64,000 bases of DNA, from contig NC_021017.1 in the NCBI RefSeq assembly GCF_000210075.1, forward strand, positions 2,692,519-2,756,518. The letters run 5' to 3'. The notes under the pieces were generated by a model, which did not search any database, was not told the DNA's origin, and saw only the letters and a program-made list of their open reading frames with translations. Both the position numbers and the translations under genes were made by a program. Positions 19,145 to 28,894 of the stretch are shown here, piece after piece. Each line of letters opens with the position of its first letter. Positions within the stretch are counted from its first letter, which is position 1. This DNA is from Bacteroides xylanisolvens XB1A. Lineage in GTDB: Bacteria > Bacteroidota > Bacteroidia > Bacteroidales > Bacteroidaceae.

Positions 19145-20551
19145 ATGAAAATAGTTAAGGCTACCTACATCGTTATATTCATTACCGGACTATTAGCCGG
19201 AGTGTTCTTCTCATCCTCTGTTTCCGCCCAAGATATTTCGGGAGCCTGGCACGGAAAACTTTCCCTTCCCACCGGTTCATTGACTATTGTATTCCACATC
19301 AGTCAAACGGAACAAGGCGCTTATGTGACCACACTGGACAGTCCCGACCAGGGAGCCAACGGTATCAAGACACAGACTACTTCTTTCAATGATTCTACTT
19401 TAATTATCCAGATACCTGTGATTCATGCTTCGTACAAAGGAAAACTGAACAGTGATAACACAATCAACGGAACATTTACGCAAGGGATGCCCCTTCCGTT
19501 GAATTTGAAAAAGGGAGAAGCCAGCCGCCCCAAGCGTCCGCAGGAGCCTCAACCGCCTTTCCCTTACAGAAGTGAAGAAGTCACCGTGAGGAATGAACGC
19601 GATGGTATTAACCTTGCCGGAACATTGACTCTTCCCGAAAAAGGAACTAAATTTCCGGCAGTGGTAATGGTGACAGGAAGCGGTGCGCAGAACCGGGATG
19701 AGGAAATCATGGGACACAAACCTTTCTTTGTCATCGCCGATTATCTGACCCGAAACGGAATTGCTGTGCTTAGATGTGATGACAGGGGTACTGCCGCTTC
19801 ACAAGGTACTCACGCAACAGCTACCAATGAGGATTTTGCCACAGATACGGAAGCAATGGTGAATTATCTGCGCAGCAGAAAAGAAATAAATGCAAAGAAA
19901 ATCGGAATTATCGGACATAGCGCAGGCGGAATCATTGCATTCATCGTTGCCAAAAAGGACCCATCCATTGCATTTGTCGTTTCATTGGCAGGAGCCGGCG
20001 TGAGAGGCGACAGTCTGATGCTGAAGCAGGTAGAGTTAATCTCTAAATCCCAGGGAATGCCGGATGCCGTCTGGCAAGGGATGAAGCCTTCGATACGGAA
20101 CAGATATGCCATACTGCAACAAACAGACAAAACTCCCGAAGAGTTGCAGAAAGAACTGTATGCAGATGTTACAAAAACAATGTCTCCCGAACAATTGAAA
20201 GACCTGAATACCATCCAGCAACTATCCGCACAAATCAGTTCGATGACTTCTCCGTGGTATCTTCATTTTATGAGATATGACCCGGCCCAGGATTTGAAGA
20301 AACTAAAATGTCCGGTTCTGGCTCTGAACGGAGAAAAGGATATTCAAGTGGATGCCGCCATGAATCTTGCTGCCATTCAGGAAAGAATCACCGGAAATGG
20401 AAACAAAAATGTAACAGTCAAAGCCTATCCGAACTTAAATCATCTGTTTCAGACTTGCGAAAAAGGAACATTGGCTGAATACGGGCAGTTGGAAGAAACA
20501 ATCAATCCGGAAGTCTTGAAAGATATCATTGAATGGATAAGGAAACAATAA
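19145..20551 (+). CDS. Secreted alpha/beta hydrolase (serine esterase/peptidase-like)
   Basis: A 468-residue periplasmic hydrolase. The start at ATG 19145 gives a proper signal peptide (MKIVKATYIV to SSVSAQ); the longer frame from 19061 begins upstream of the promoter box. Residues about 30-130 form a small beta-rich domain (GAWHGKL, TLDSPDQGANGI). The catalytic alpha/beta domain has the nucleophile elbow GHSAGG (Ser259), a likely Asp in LNGEKDIQVD and His in NLNHLF. It resembles the family often annotated as S9-like or dienelactone-type alpha/beta fold hydrolases. The substrate is unknown. It is a single-gene unit and does not look like part of PUL1. Confidence 0.88.
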   Translation: MKIVKATYIVIFITGLLAGVFFSSSVSAQDISGAWHGKLSLPTGSLTIVFHISQTEQGAYVTTLDSPDQGANGIKTQTTSFNDSTLIIQIPVIHASYKGKLNSDNTINGTFTQGMPLPLNLKKGEASRPKRPQEPQPPFPYRSEEVTVRNERDGINLAGTLTLPEKGTKFPAVVMVTGSGAQNRDEEIMGHKPFFVIADYLTRNGIAVLRCDDRGTAASQGTHATATNEDFATDTEAMVNYLRSRKEINAKKIGIIGHSAGGIIAFIVAKKDPSIAFVVSLAGAGVRGDSLMLKQVELISKSQGMPDAVWQGMKPSIRNRYAILQQTDKTPEELQKELYADVTKTMSPEQLKDLNTIQQLSAQISSMTSPWYLHFMRYDPAQDLKKLKCPVLALNGEKDIQVDAAMNLAAIQERITGNGNKNVTVKAYPNLNHLFQTCEKGTLAEYGQLEETINPEVLKDIIEWIRKQ

Positions 20552-20611
20552 GTCTATTAATGATATTACTTAGCAAGTACACATTTCTCAATATCACATT
20601 CTTTTCTTGCT

Positions 20612-20646
20612 AATTCTTGCAAATTCTTCAAATATTTGCAAGAATT
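20612..20646. other. Perfect 13-bp inverted repeat after the hydrolase gene
   Basis: Arms AATTCTTGCAAAT (20612-20624) and ATTTGCAAGAATT (20634-20646) flank a 9-nt loop, 61 bp after the hydrolase stop. No U-tract follows on either strand, so it is not a classical terminator. It may stabilise an mRNA end or be a protein-binding site. Confidence 0.55.
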
Positions 20647-20722
20647 GGAAAGAAAGTAAATGGCTACAATTTACATATACTACATAAATCTCCCGTCATC
20701 AGCTTACACCAACATTGTCTAA

Positions 20723-20738
20723 TTTGATTTAAATCAAA
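20723..20738. promoter_or_regulatory. Perfect 16-bp palindrome resembling a CRP/FNR-family operator
   Basis: TTTGATTTAAATCAAA is a perfect palindrome containing TTGAT-N4-ATCAA, the consensus half-site pattern of the FNR branch of CRP/FNR regulators. Its centre is about 50 bp upstream of the -7 box at 20776, roughly position -60 from the expected start, where activators of this family often bind. The regulator assignment is inference. Confidence 0.55.
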
Positions 20739-20775
20739 ATCTATCTCATCGAACTCACCCTGAAAGATTTTGTTT

Positions 20776-20783
20776 TACCTTTG
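20776..20783 (+). promoter_or_regulatory. Putative -7 box of the MFS transporter gene
   Basis: TACCTTTG fits TAnnTTTG, 70 bp upstream of the ATG. No good -33 TTTG lies 19-21 nt upstream, compatible with activator dependence on the palindrome at 20723. Confidence 0.55.
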
Positions 20784-20852
20784 CAGCCGAAATAAATAAG
20801 CGGCAAATAATAGTAAGGTAAAAAGGTAACAGGTATTAAGGTTAAGTTTTGT

Positions 20853-21995
20853 ATGAAGAAGAGTCTTATTGCATTGGCGTTCGGCACACTGGGATTAGGT
20901 ATTGCCGAATTTGTAATGATGGGAATTTTGCCCGATGTGGCAAAAGATTTAGGTATTAGTATTCCTACCGCAGGGCATTTCATTTCTGCTTATGCATTAG
21001 GCGTCTGTGTCGGTGCACCTGTATTGACACTGGCTCGCAAATATCCGCTAAAACATATTCTGTTAGTATTAGTTACCTTAATTATGATAGGTAATATCTG
21101 TGCGGCTATGGCTCCCAATTACTGGGTGTTGCTCGCTGCCCGTTTTATCTCCGGCTTGCCTCATGGTGCATACTTCGGAGTAGGCTCTATTGTTGCAGAG
21201 AAACTAGCCGACAAGGGTAAAGGTTCGGAAGCCGTCTCCATCATGATTGCAGGAATGACCATTGCCAACCTGTTTGGTGTACCTTTGGGCACTTCCCTAA
21301 GTACCATGCTTTCCTGGCGTGCCACTTTCTTGCTGGTCGGTATCTGGGGAATTGTTATCCTATATTACATCTGGCGATGGGTTCCGCATGTAGAAGGCTT
21401 AAAGGATACCGGCTTTAAAGGACAATTCCGCTTTCTTAGAACTCCGGCTCCGTGGCTGATTCTCGGTGCTACGGCACTAGGTAATGGCGGTGTATTCTGC
21501 TGGTATAGCTACATCAATCCGATGCTTACCAATGTGTCCGGCTTCTCCGCTGAAAGCATTACGCCTTTAATGATCCTTGCCGGCTTCGGTATGGTGATGG
21601 GAAACCTGATTAGCGGACGTCTCTCCGACCGCTACACCCCCGGAAAAGTAGGGACTGCCGCACAAGCACTTATCTGTATTATGTTATTGCTCATTTTCTT
21701 CCTTTCTCCCTATAAATGGGCAGCAGCCCTGTTGATGTGTCTTTGTACGGCAGGACTGTTCGCAGTATCCAGTCCGGAGCAGATATTAATTATCCGCGTA
21801 TCAAAGGGAGGAGAAATGCTGGGAGCAGCCTGCGTGCAGGTTGCATTCAATCTCGGAAATGCCATCGGTGCTTATGCAGGCGGACTGGCTGTTAGTGGTG
21901 GATACCGTTATCCGGCTCTGGCGGGTGTACCATTTGCTCTAATTGGATTTACTTTATTCTTGATTTTTTATAAGAAATATCAGGCAAAATATTAA
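20853..21995 (+). CDS. MFS efflux transporter, AraJ-like
   Basis: A 380-residue major facilitator with about 12 transmembrane segments. The N-terminus (LGTLGLGIAEFVMMGILPDVAKDLGIS) is characteristic of the AraJ / sugar-efflux and drug-efflux DHA1 branch. GAPVLTLARKYPLKHIL fits the loop 2-3 motif A position and ISGRLSDRYTPGKVG its repeat in the second half. Proteins of this group export sugars or small drugs; the substrate is unknown. It is transcribed alone from its own promoter and is followed within 70 bp by ychF with a separate -7 box. Confidence 0.88.
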   Translation: MKKSLIALAFGTLGLGIAEFVMMGILPDVAKDLGISIPTAGHFISAYALGVCVGAPVLTLARKYPLKHILLVLVTLIMIGNICAAMAPNYWVLLAARFISGLPHGAYFGVGSIVAEKLADKGKGSEAVSIMIAGMTIANLFGVPLGTSLSTMLSWRATFLLVGIWGIVILYYIWRWVPHVEGLKDTGFKGQFRFLRTPAPWLILGATALGNGGVFCWYSYINPMLTNVSGFSAESITPLMILAGFGMVMGNLISGRLSDRYTPGKVGTAAQALICIMLLLIFFLSPYKWAAALLMCLCTAGLFAVSSPEQILIIRVSKGGEMLGAACVQVAFNLGNAIGAYAGGLAVSGGYRYPALAGVPFALIGFTLFLIFYKKYQAKY

Positions 21996-22012
21996 AACTC
22001 TGCCAAAATGCC

Positions 22013-22020
22013 TATCTTTG
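22013..22020 (+). promoter_or_regulatory. Putative -7 box of ychF
   Basis: TATCTTTG matches TAnnTTTG, 42 bp upstream of the ychF ATG. The -33 region is A/T-rich without a clear TTTG. Confidence 0.55.
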
Positions 22021-22061
22021 CAGTCAGATTATCGATAACTAAATAAAAACGAAATAGATAA

Positions 22062-23165
22062 ATGGCATTGCAATGTGGTATTGTAGGACTACCGAACGTG
22101 GGTAAGTCGACACTTTTCAACTGTTTGTCGAATGCGAAAGCACAGGCGGCAAATTTCCCTTTCTGTACAATTGAACCCAATGTAGGTGTAATCACTGTTC
22201 CTGACGAACGTCTGAACGCACTCGCTGAATTGGTGCACCCCCAACGAATTGTTCCTACAACTGTAGAAATCGTAGATATCGCCGGACTGGTGAAAGGCGC
22301 AAGCAAAGGTGAAGGACTGGGAAACAAGTTCCTTGCCAATATCCGTGAGACAGATGCAATTATCCACGTACTCCGTTGCTTCGATGACGACAATGTGACA
22401 CACGTAGACGGAAGCGTAAATCCCGTCCGCGACAAAGAAATCATTGACTACGAACTTCAATTGAAAGACCTGGAAACCATCGAAAGCCGTATCCAGAAAG
22501 TACAGAAACAAGCACAGACGGGCGGAGACAAAGCTGCAAAGTTAGCTTACGATGTACTCGTTCAATATAAAGACGCATTGGAACAGGGAAAATCTGCACG
22601 TACAGTGACTTTTGAAACAAAAGACGAACAAAAGATTGCTCACGAACTGTTCTTATTGACCAGCAAGCCGGTAATGTATGTCTGCAATGTTGATGAAGCA
22701 AGCGCAGTAAACGGAAATAAATACGTAGATATGGTACGCGAAGCAGTAAAAGACGAGAATGCTCAAATCCTGATTGTCGCAGCCAAAACAGAAGCGGACA
22801 TCGCCGAACTGGAAACGTATGAAGACCGTCAGATGTTCCTTGCCGAAGTAGGCTTGGAAGAATCGGGCGTAGCACGTCTTATCAAATCTGCTTATAAACT
22901 CCTGAATCTCGAAACATATTTCACTGCCGGTGTACAAGAAGTACGTGCCTGGACATACGAAAAAGGATGGAAAGCTCCTCAATGTGCCGGAGTGATCCAC
23001 ACCGATTTTGAAAAAGGCTTTATCCGTGCCGAAGTTATCAAATACGATGATTATATCAAATACGGCTCGGAAGCAGCTGTGAAAGAAGCCGGAAAACTGG
23101 GTGTGGAAGGAAAAGAATATGTGGTGCAGGATGGCGACATCATGCATTTCCGTTTCAACGTGTGA
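22062..23165 (+). CDS. ychF: Ribosome-binding ATPase YchF (OLA1 family)
   Basis: A 367-residue protein of the Obg-related YchF family, which binds ribosomes and prefers ATP to GTP. The P-loop is GLPNVGKST (residues 8-16), switch II is DIAGLVKGASKGEGLGNKF, and the base-specificity motif is NVDE instead of NKxD, as expected for ATP binding. A coiled-coil insertion around residues 130-170 and the C-terminal TGS domain (LETYFTAGVQEVRAWTYEKG to DIMHFRFNV) are complete. Length and both ends match the family. It is the first gene of a likely ychF-panE-lgt operon, with 47 bp to panE. Confidence 0.97.
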   Translation: MALQCGIVGLPNVGKSTLFNCLSNAKAQAANFPFCTIEPNVGVITVPDERLNALAELVHPQRIVPTTVEIVDIAGLVKGASKGEGLGNKFLANIRETDAIIHVLRCFDDDNVTHVDGSVNPVRDKEIIDYELQLKDLETIESRIQKVQKQAQTGGDKAAKLAYDVLVQYKDALEQGKSARTVTFETKDEQKIAHELFLLTSKPVMYVCNVDEASAVNGNKYVDMVREAVKDENAQILIVAAKTEADIAELETYEDRQMFLAEVGLEESGVARLIKSAYKLLNLETYFTAGVQEVRAWTYEKGWKAPQCAGVIHTDFEKGFIRAEVIKYDDYIKYGSEAAVKEAGKLGVEGKEYVVQDGDIMHFRFNV

Positions 23166-23212
23166 TTATCGGTAACTACCGACGACTTATTAATTACTAA
23201 TTCGCTAACAAT

Positions 23213-24130
23213 ATGAAATATCTCATTGCAGGAACGGGAGGTGTAGGCGGCAGTATCGCAGGATTCTTGTCGCTGGCAGGCAAAGATGTAACTTGTATTG
23301 CCCGTGGAGCTCATTTGCAGTCGATTCAAACGAACGGTTTGAAACTGAAGTCGGATTTAAAGGGTGAACATACGCTCCGAATCCCGGTTACTACGGCTGA
23401 AGAATTTAGCGGGAAAGCAGATGTGATATTTGTATGCGTGAAAGGTTATTCGGTCGATTCCATCGTAGAACTGATAAAAAGAGCAGCACACAAAGACACG
23501 GTTGTCATCCCTATTCTGAATGTATATGGCACAGGGCCGCGCATACAGAAGCTAGTTCCGGAAGTTACCGTTCTCGACGGCTGCATCTATATCGTAGGCT
23601 TCTTATCCGGCACCGGAGAAATCACCCAAATGGGAAAAATATTCCGTCTGGTATATGGTGCTCATCACGGCACGGTTGTGAAGCCCGGATTGCTGGAAGC
23701 CATCCAACAAGACTTGCAGGAAGCAGGCATAAAGGTAGACCTGTCACCAGACATCAACCGGGATACGTTTATCAAATGGTCGTTTATCTCTGCAATGGCC
23801 GTAACGGGTGCTTACTACGACGTTCCGATGGGAGAAGTACAGAAACCGGGAAAGATACGGAATACATTTATCGGACTTTCTACGGAAAGCGCTGCCTTAG
23901 GAAAGAAACTAGGCGTCGAATTTCCCGAAGACCCAGTCAGCTACAACCTGAAAGTGATTGACAAGCTCGACCCCGAAAGTACCGCTTCTATGCAAAAAGA
24001 CCTGGCACGCGGACACGACTCGGAAATACAAGGATTGCTCTTCGACATGATTGCAGCAGCCGAAGAACAGGGAATAGATATACCGACCTACCGGATGGTT
24101 GCGGAGAAATTCAAAAAATCTAATCATTAA
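23213..24130 (+). CDS. panE: 2-dehydropantoate 2-reductase (ketopantoate reductase)
   Basis: A 305-residue ApbA/PanE-family enzyme that reduces ketopantoate to pantoate with NADPH in the pantothenate/CoA pathway. The N-terminal Rossmann motif is [13 protein letters not shown]. The catalytic-domain signature includes VKGYSVDS, the conserved Asn in IPILNVYGT, and the Lys in [12 protein letters not shown]. The C-terminal helical domain contains [17 protein letters not shown], which carries the conserved S..D...G...E pattern. It lies 47 bp after ychF and 17 bp before lgt. Confidence 0.9.
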   Translation: MKYLIAGTGGVGGSIAGFLSLAGKDVTCIARGAHLQSIQTNGLKLKSDLKGEHTLRIPVTTAEEFSGKADVIFVCVKGYSVDSIVELIKRAAHKDTVVIPILNVYGTGPRIQKLVPEVTVLDGCIYIVGFLSGTGEITQMGKIFRLVYGAHHGTVVKPGLLEAIQQDLQEAGIKVDLSPDINRDTFIKWSFISAMAVTGAYYDVPMGEVQKPGKIRNTFIGLSTESAALGKKLGVEFPEDPVSYNLKVIDKLDPESTASMQKDLARGHDSEIQGLLFDMIAAAEEQGIDIPTYRMVAEKFKKSNH

Positions 24131-24147
24131 CATTAATCCAATATAGA

Positions 24148-24984
24148 ATGAATACCATGCTATTATCCATCAACTGGAACCCGAATCCCGAACTATTCAA
24201 CCTGTTCGGCATTTCTATCCGTTATTACGGATTACTGTGGGCAGTAGGAATATTCTTTGCTTATGTGGTTGTTCACTACCAGTACCGGGATAAAAAGATA
24301 GAGGAAAAGAAGTTTGACCCGCTTTTCTTTTACTGTTTCTTTGGTATTCTGATCGGTGCCCGCCTGGGACACTGCCTATTCTATGACCCGGGATACTACC
24401 TGTCTCATTTCTGGGAAATGATTCTTCCTATCAAATTCATGCCGGACGGAAACTGGAAATTCACCGGATATGAAGGACTTGCCAGCCACGGCGGTACATT
24501 AGGACTGATAATCGCCCTTTGGCTGTATTGCCGCAAGACGAAACTCCATTATATGGACGTGCTGGATATGATTGCCGTAGCTACTCCAATCACCGCCTGC
24601 TTCATCCGCCTTGCCAACCTGATGAACTCCGAAATCATCGGCAAACCGTCTGATGTACCTTGGGCATTCGTTTTCGAGCGTGTAGATATGCAACCCCGTC
24701 ATCCGGGACAGCTCTACGAAGCCATCGCTTATCTTATCCTGTTCTTCATCATGATTTACCTGTATAAGAATTACAGCAAGAAACTGCACCGTGGCTTCTT
24801 CTTCGGGCTTTGTCTGACTTATATCTTCACCTTCCGCTTTTTCATCGAATTCCTAAAAGAAAATCAGGAAGATTTTGAAAACAGCATGATGTTCAATATG
24901 GGACAATGGTTAAGCGTTCCGTTTATCATAATAGGCGTCTATTTCATGTTCTTCTATGACAAGAAGAAAAAGAAAATAGCCTAA
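24148..24984 (+). CDS. lgt: Prolipoprotein diacylglyceryl transferase
   Basis: A 278-residue integral membrane enzyme that attaches diacylglycerol to the lipobox Cys of prolipoproteins, the first step in maturing the many lipoproteins encoded nearby. It has about seven transmembrane segments. Diagnostic motifs are [32 protein letters not shown], the Lgt signature [20 protein letters not shown], and RHPGQLYEA. The last gene of the ychF-panE-lgt run, it is followed by a strong terminator. Confidence 0.96.
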   Translation: MNTMLLSINWNPNPELFNLFGISIRYYGLLWAVGIFFAYVVVHYQYRDKKIEEKKFDPLFFYCFFGILIGARLGHCLFYDPGYYLSHFWEMILPIKFMPDGNWKFTGYEGLASHGGTLGLIIALWLYCRKTKLHYMDVLDMIAVATPITACFIRLANLMNSEIIGKPSDVPWAFVFERVDMQPRHPGQLYEAIAYLILFFIMIYLYKNYSKKLHRGFFFGLCLTYIFTFRFFIEFLKENQEDFENSMMFNMGQWLSVPFIIIGVYFMFFYDKKKKKIA

Positions 24985-24994
24985 ATCAAAAAAG

Positions 24995-25034
24995 AGGGAT
25001 TAGCGGTTCAAACATCGCTAATCCCTTTTTTTTA
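24995..25034 (+). terminator. Bidirectional terminator between lgt and mutS
   Basis: Arms AGGGATTAGCG (24995-25005) and CGCTAATCCCT (25016-25026) flank a 10-nt loop and are followed by a run of Ts. An A-run precedes the left arm, so the hairpin can also serve mutS transcripts from the other strand. Confidence 0.9.
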
Positions 25035-25113
25035 TCAATAAAACAAATGCCATTTCCCTAATGTCAGGACAATAATCGAAAACATATCCTAAGACATTAT
25101 ATACATTTTCAGC

Positions 25114-27732
25114 TTATTTCCCCCTGACTATCTTCTTAATATCATTCAGTTTATTCAGCGCTTCAATAGGAGTAAGATTATTCACATCAAGATTCAATAT
25201 CTCATCGCGAATCTGACAGAGAATCGGATCGTCCAACTGGAAGAAGCTTAACTGCATACCTCCACGATTCTCGCTCACTTCTGCCAACGGTTTACCTGCT
25301 ATGCCCTGTTGGCGATTATCAGATTCAAGCTGTTTCAATATCTCATTTGCACGTTTCACAATGCTTTTCGGCATACCGGCCATCTTTGCCACATGAATAC
25401 CGAAAGAGTGTTCACTACCGCCACGTTCCAGTTTACGAAGGAAGATTACTTTATTATCAACTTCTTTCACCGATACATTATAATTCTTGATGCGCTTGAA
25501 AGATTTCTCCATCTCATTCAATTCATGATAATGCGTAGCAAATAATGTACGTGCTTTTGCTTTCGGATGTTCATGGATATACTCTACAATTGCCCAAGCA
25601 ATGGAAATACCATCATAAGTAGAAGTACCACGACCCAATTCGTCAAATAATACCAGACTCCGGGAAGAAACATTATTCAGGATATCAGCCGCTTCATTCA
25701 TCTCTACCATAAATGTAGATTCACCGACTGATATATTATCGCTCGCTCCTACACGGGTAAATATCTTATCAACTAAACCGATATGCGCACTTTCCGCAGG
25801 AACAAACGAGCCGATTTGAGCCAATAGCGTAATCAATGCTGTTTGGCGCAAGAGTGCCGACTTACCGGCCATGTTCGGACCTGTAATAATAATAATCTGC
25901 TGTGTATCGCTGTCCAGCATTACATCATTGGCAATATACTTCTCGCCTATTGGAAGTTGTTTTTCTATTACCGGGTGACGTCCCTGACGAATATCCAGTA
26001 CGTCATTATCCTCAATAATCGGACGGATATAACGATTCTCACGGGCCACATTGGCAAATGACAACAGACAGTCCAGACGTGCAATCTGATTCGCATTAAT
26101 CTGTATCTGTGGAATAAACTCCATCAATGCCTGTACTAAGTCCGTATATAGCTGCGTTTCCAGAATCAGAATCTTATCTTCCGCTCCCAAAATCTTTTCT
26201 TCATATTCCTTTAGTTCCTGCGTAATATAACGTTCCGCATTAACCAGCGTTTGTTTACGAATCCACTCTTTAGGAACTTTATCTTTATGGACATTACGGA
26301 CTTCGATATAATAACCGAATACGTTATTATAAGCCACTTTCAAGCTCGGAATACCCGTCTCTTCGCTCTCCCGCTGTTGTATCTTTAGCAGATAATCTTT
26401 TCCTGAATAGGAGATTTGCCGCAATTCATCCAAGTCTGCGTTCACACCGTCCTGAATCACTCCACCTTTATTTATCAGTAAAGGAGGATCATTTTTAATC
26501 TCTTTGGCAATCCGGTCACGAATAGAAATACAAAGATTCAACTGTTCGCCAATGCGATTCAAGCTCGCATTATCAGCTTCCATACATGCCTGTTTTATCG
26601 GCTCAATTGCTTGCAAGGCAACTTTCAACTGAACGACTTCACGAGGCGACACACGTCCTACAGCCACTTTGGAAATAATACGCTCCAGATCACCTATCAA
26701 ATGCAGCTGTTCTTCAATCAGTTCCTTAAAATCAGGTTGGCGGAAGAAATATTCCACTACGTTCAAGCGTTCATTGATCGGTTTCTCATCCTTTAAGGGA
26801 AAAACCATCCAGCGTTTCAACAGACGCGCTCCCATCGGGCTGATTGTTCTGTCAATCACATTGAGCAGGCTACTTCCGCCATCATTCATATTGCCAATCA
26901 GCTCAAGACTACGCACCGTGAACTTATCCAGACGGACGTATTTATCTTCTTCAATACGCGCCAATGAAGTGATGTGACCAATTTGCGTATGCTGCGTCAT
27001 TGTCAGATACTGCAGGATAGCACCGGAAGCAATGATACCGTTCTTCAAGTGCTCTACTCCGAAACCTTTCAGATTCTTCGTTTCAAAGTGTTTCAGCAGT
27101 TTCTCACGGGCAGTCGTTTCTGTAAATACCCAGTCGTCCAGCTCGAATGTGAAGAACTTGTTACCGAAATTACCTTCAAACATCAGGCGTTTGCCACGTT
27201 CAAAAAGAATTTCCTTAGGGGCAAAGTTATTCAACAGCTTGTCTATATAATCAAAAGGTCCTTCTGCAGTAAGGAATTCACCGGTAGAAATATCGAGAAA
27301 AGCAACTCCACAGGAAGCCTTTCCGAAATGAACGGCAGCCAGGAAGTTATTTTCTTTATAGTTCAGAACATTATCATTGATAGAAACACCGGGAGTAACC
27401 AATTCGGTAATACCACGCTTCACCAGCTTCTTCGTCATTTTCGGGTCTTCGAGCTGGTCGCAGATAGCGACACGTTTTCCAGCACGAACCAGTTTCGGAA
27501 GGTAGGTATCAAGGGCATGATGAGGAAAACCTGCCATCTCGATAGTTTTTCCTTTCCCATTGGCACGTTTTGTCAGTGTGATCCCTAAAATTTCGGCTGC
27601 GACGATGGCATCCGTAGAATATGTTTCATAAAAGTCACCGCAACGAAACAGCATCACTGCATCCGGATGTTTTGCCTTCAAATCCAGAAACTGTTTCATC
27701 ATCGGGGTGAGGACAATCTCTTCTTCGTTCAC
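25114..27732 (-). CDS. mutS: DNA mismatch repair protein MutS
   Basis: An 872-residue MutS that recognises mismatches and small loops. I choose the GTG start at 27732 ([15 protein letters not shown]). It is preceded by AAGGAG seven bases upstream, and the promoter box at 27780-27787 lies inside the longer frame that would start at ATG 27828. The mismatch-binding motif is [10 protein letters not shown] near the N-terminus (GDFYE, with Phe-X-Glu). The ATPase domain has Walker [15 protein letters not shown], Walker [18 protein letters not shown], and the FATHYHEL motif. The C-terminal helix-turn-helix dimer region is present. Single-gene unit. Confidence 0.96.
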   Translation of the reverse strand: MNEEEIVLTPMMKQFLDLKAKHPDAVMLFRCGDFYETYSTDAIVAAEILGITLTKRANGKGKTIEMAGFPHHALDTYLPKLVRAGKRVAICDQLEDPKMTKKLVKRGITELVTPGVSINDNVLNYKENNFLAAVHFGKASCGVAFLDISTGEFLTAEGPFDYIDKLLNNFAPKEILFERGKRLMFEGNFGNKFFTFELDDWVFTETTAREKLLKHFETKNLKGFGVEHLKNGIIASGAILQYLTMTQHTQIGHITSLARIEEDKYVRLDKFTVRSLELIGNMNDGGSSLLNVIDRTISPMGARLLKRWMVFPLKDEKPINERLNVVEYFFRQPDFKELIEEQLHLIGDLERIISKVAVGRVSPREVVQLKVALQAIEPIKQACMEADNASLNRIGEQLNLCISIRDRIAKEIKNDPPLLINKGGVIQDGVNADLDELRQISYSGKDYLLKIQQRESEETGIPSLKVAYNNVFGYYIEVRNVHKDKVPKEWIRKQTLVNAERYITQELKEYEEKILGAEDKILILETQLYTDLVQALMEFIPQIQINANQIARLDCLLSFANVARENRYIRPIIEDNDVLDIRQGRHPVIEKQLPIGEKYIANDVMLDSDTQQIIIITGPNMAGKSALLRQTALITLLAQIGSFVPAESAHIGLVDKIFTRVGASDNISVGESTFMVEMNEAADILNNVSSRSLVLFDELGRGTSTYDGISIAWAIVEYIHEHPKAKARTLFATHYHELNEMEKSFKRIKNYNVSVKEVDNKVIFLRKLERGGSEHSFGIHVAKMAGMPKSIVKRANEILKQLESDNRQQGIAGKPLAEVSENRGGMQLSFFQLDDPILCQIRDEILNLDVNNLTPIEALNKLNDIKKIVRGK

Positions 27733-27779
27733 GGGTGTCTCCTTTTCTTTTTTGTTGAGTATATAATGAATTATCCTTG

Positions 27780-27810
27780 CAAAGATAACGGTTTTTCGGC
27801 AGAGAATCAA
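27780..27810 (-). promoter_or_regulatory. Promoter of mutS
   Basis: On the minus strand TTG (27810-27808), 20 nt, then TATCTTTG (27787-27780) gives a good Bacteroides promoter. Transcription should begin near 27773, about 40 nt before the GTG start. Confidence 0.7.
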
Positions 27811-27935
27811 CGGTATGCTCCGATTCAATTTTCAAAATAAATGTTGCATACCTTGAAAAAAGGAGAGTTTATTTCTTAATAAGTAGGAGAAAATTATTAA
27901 AACGTGTTATAAAACATGCTATTTTTCTTGGATAA

Positions 27936-27966
27936 TTTGCTAATTTCCCAAGAGTCCGTATCTTTG
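27936..27966 (+). promoter_or_regulatory. Promoter of the candidate small RNA at 27970
   Basis: TTTG (27936-27939), 19 nt, then TATCTTTG (27959-27966): both boxes match the Bacteroides consensus with standard spacing. The nearest downstream gene start is more than 900 bp away, beyond a terminator. Confidence 0.75.
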
Positions 27967-27969
27967 CAA

Positions 27970-28034
27970 TGTGTTTTTCATAGTATTAGATTTAAGGTTA
28001 ACAAAGGTTGGAGCAAGGCGTTGCTCCTTTTTTT
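27970..28034 (+). ncRNA. Candidate small RNA of about 65 nt
   Basis: A consensus promoter is followed within 45 nt by a strong intrinsic terminator, leaving a transcript of about 65 nt with no room for a protein. The 5' part contains the A/T-rich GTATTAGATTTAAGG and the 3' part is the terminator hairpin. I have a weak memory that similar GATTTAAGGTTAACAAAG segments recur between Bacteroides genes, but cannot confirm it. It is divergent from mutS. The function is unknown. Confidence 0.6.
28010..28034 (+). terminator. Intrinsic terminator of the candidate small RNA
   Basis: Perfect 7-bp stem GGAGCAA / TTGCTCC with a GGCG loop, followed by seven Ts. It is a textbook rho-independent terminator with no coding gene before it. 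Confidence 0.85.
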
Positions 28035-28835
28035 ATGCCTATACGCTTCGTCCCTATTTGATATAAACCAGCAGAACTCTCTCTTTTCAATCATCAGATT
28101 ATTTTGGCGCAATCTGAAATCCTAGAGATTCGGTTCAGAGCAGCCCCACCTTTAAAAATAGATTCATTCCTGTTTCAGAAAGGAATGAAACAAATTCTTT
28201 TATAAATGCCATATTTTAGTTTTAATGTAAATATTATCACAGTAATAGATGCAATAGAAACAAATGGTGTTACCAAAAAAATGTCAATAAAACTCCTATG
28301 TATTTCTGATAGATAACACTGTTTTGTAAAGCACTGTTATCCAGTCGGTTACTATTCGGGGTTTTCCTTTAAAACCAACGCCCCGTTTCTCACCGAGAAA
28401 CAACCTGTTCGACACCGAGAAACGAAGTGTTTCTCACCGAGAAACGAATTAACTGATAAAGTCCTAAACTTATAATTAAGGAAATTGTTAGTCTCTTTTA
28501 TTTTTGACACTTCTATCGTAGGAATGCATATGTTGAAATATATTTCAATGATAATCTTATCATGTCCAAAATATAATGATATGGAATAAATTTATAACCA
28601 TACATGAAACGAACCGTTTTGGGTATAGCAATTATGCCCCAAAATTGTCAAATTAAGCCACTTCTTTTTTGCCTTCTACAACATATCAAACTCCCCAATA
28701 TGCAGTATAATGCAAAAAGCCAGTCGTAACATACCATGAACCAATTTTCTATACTTTTATAAAAATATAATAAACATCGAATGATATTCACTCAAACAAA
28801 AGCACACATTTTAAATACAAATATTATCATTTTTC
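28035..28835. other. Long AT-rich intergenic region before PUL2
   Basis: About 800 bp without a convincing gene. It holds a small hairpin with arms TTCATTCCT (28163-28171) and AGGAATGAA (28181-28189), and the CACCGAGAAAC repeat element at 28368-28445. Nothing else is recognised. Confidence 0.5.
28368..28445. repeat. Intergenic palindromic repeat, CACCGAGAAAC type
   Basis: After the lead-in TTTAAAACCAACG (28368-28380), two identical 17-bp copies of GTTTCTCACCGAGAAAC (28385-28401 and 28429-28445) flank a partial third copy, ACACCGAGAAAC (28412-28423). The lead-in and the CACCGAG core are shared with the element near 18598, about 10 kb away, so the two belong to one dispersed family. Confidence 0.75.
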
Positions 28836-28866
28836 TTGTTTATATCAGCTAATAATAATACATTTG
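28836..28866 (+). promoter_or_regulatory. Promoter of PUL2
   Basis: TTG (28836-28838), 20 nt, then TACATTTG (28859-28866) fits the Bacteroides -33/-7 pattern. The predicted start near 28873 leaves a leader of about 22 nt before the susC ATG. Confidence 0.65.
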
Positions 28867-28894
28867 CATATATTCAAACCAATATAATACAATT

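Noticed and set aside
27916..28125. 69-codon plus-strand frame over the mutS-PUL2 gap
   Set aside because: It runs across the candidate small-RNA promoter and its terminator hairpin, which explain the sequence better than a protein does.
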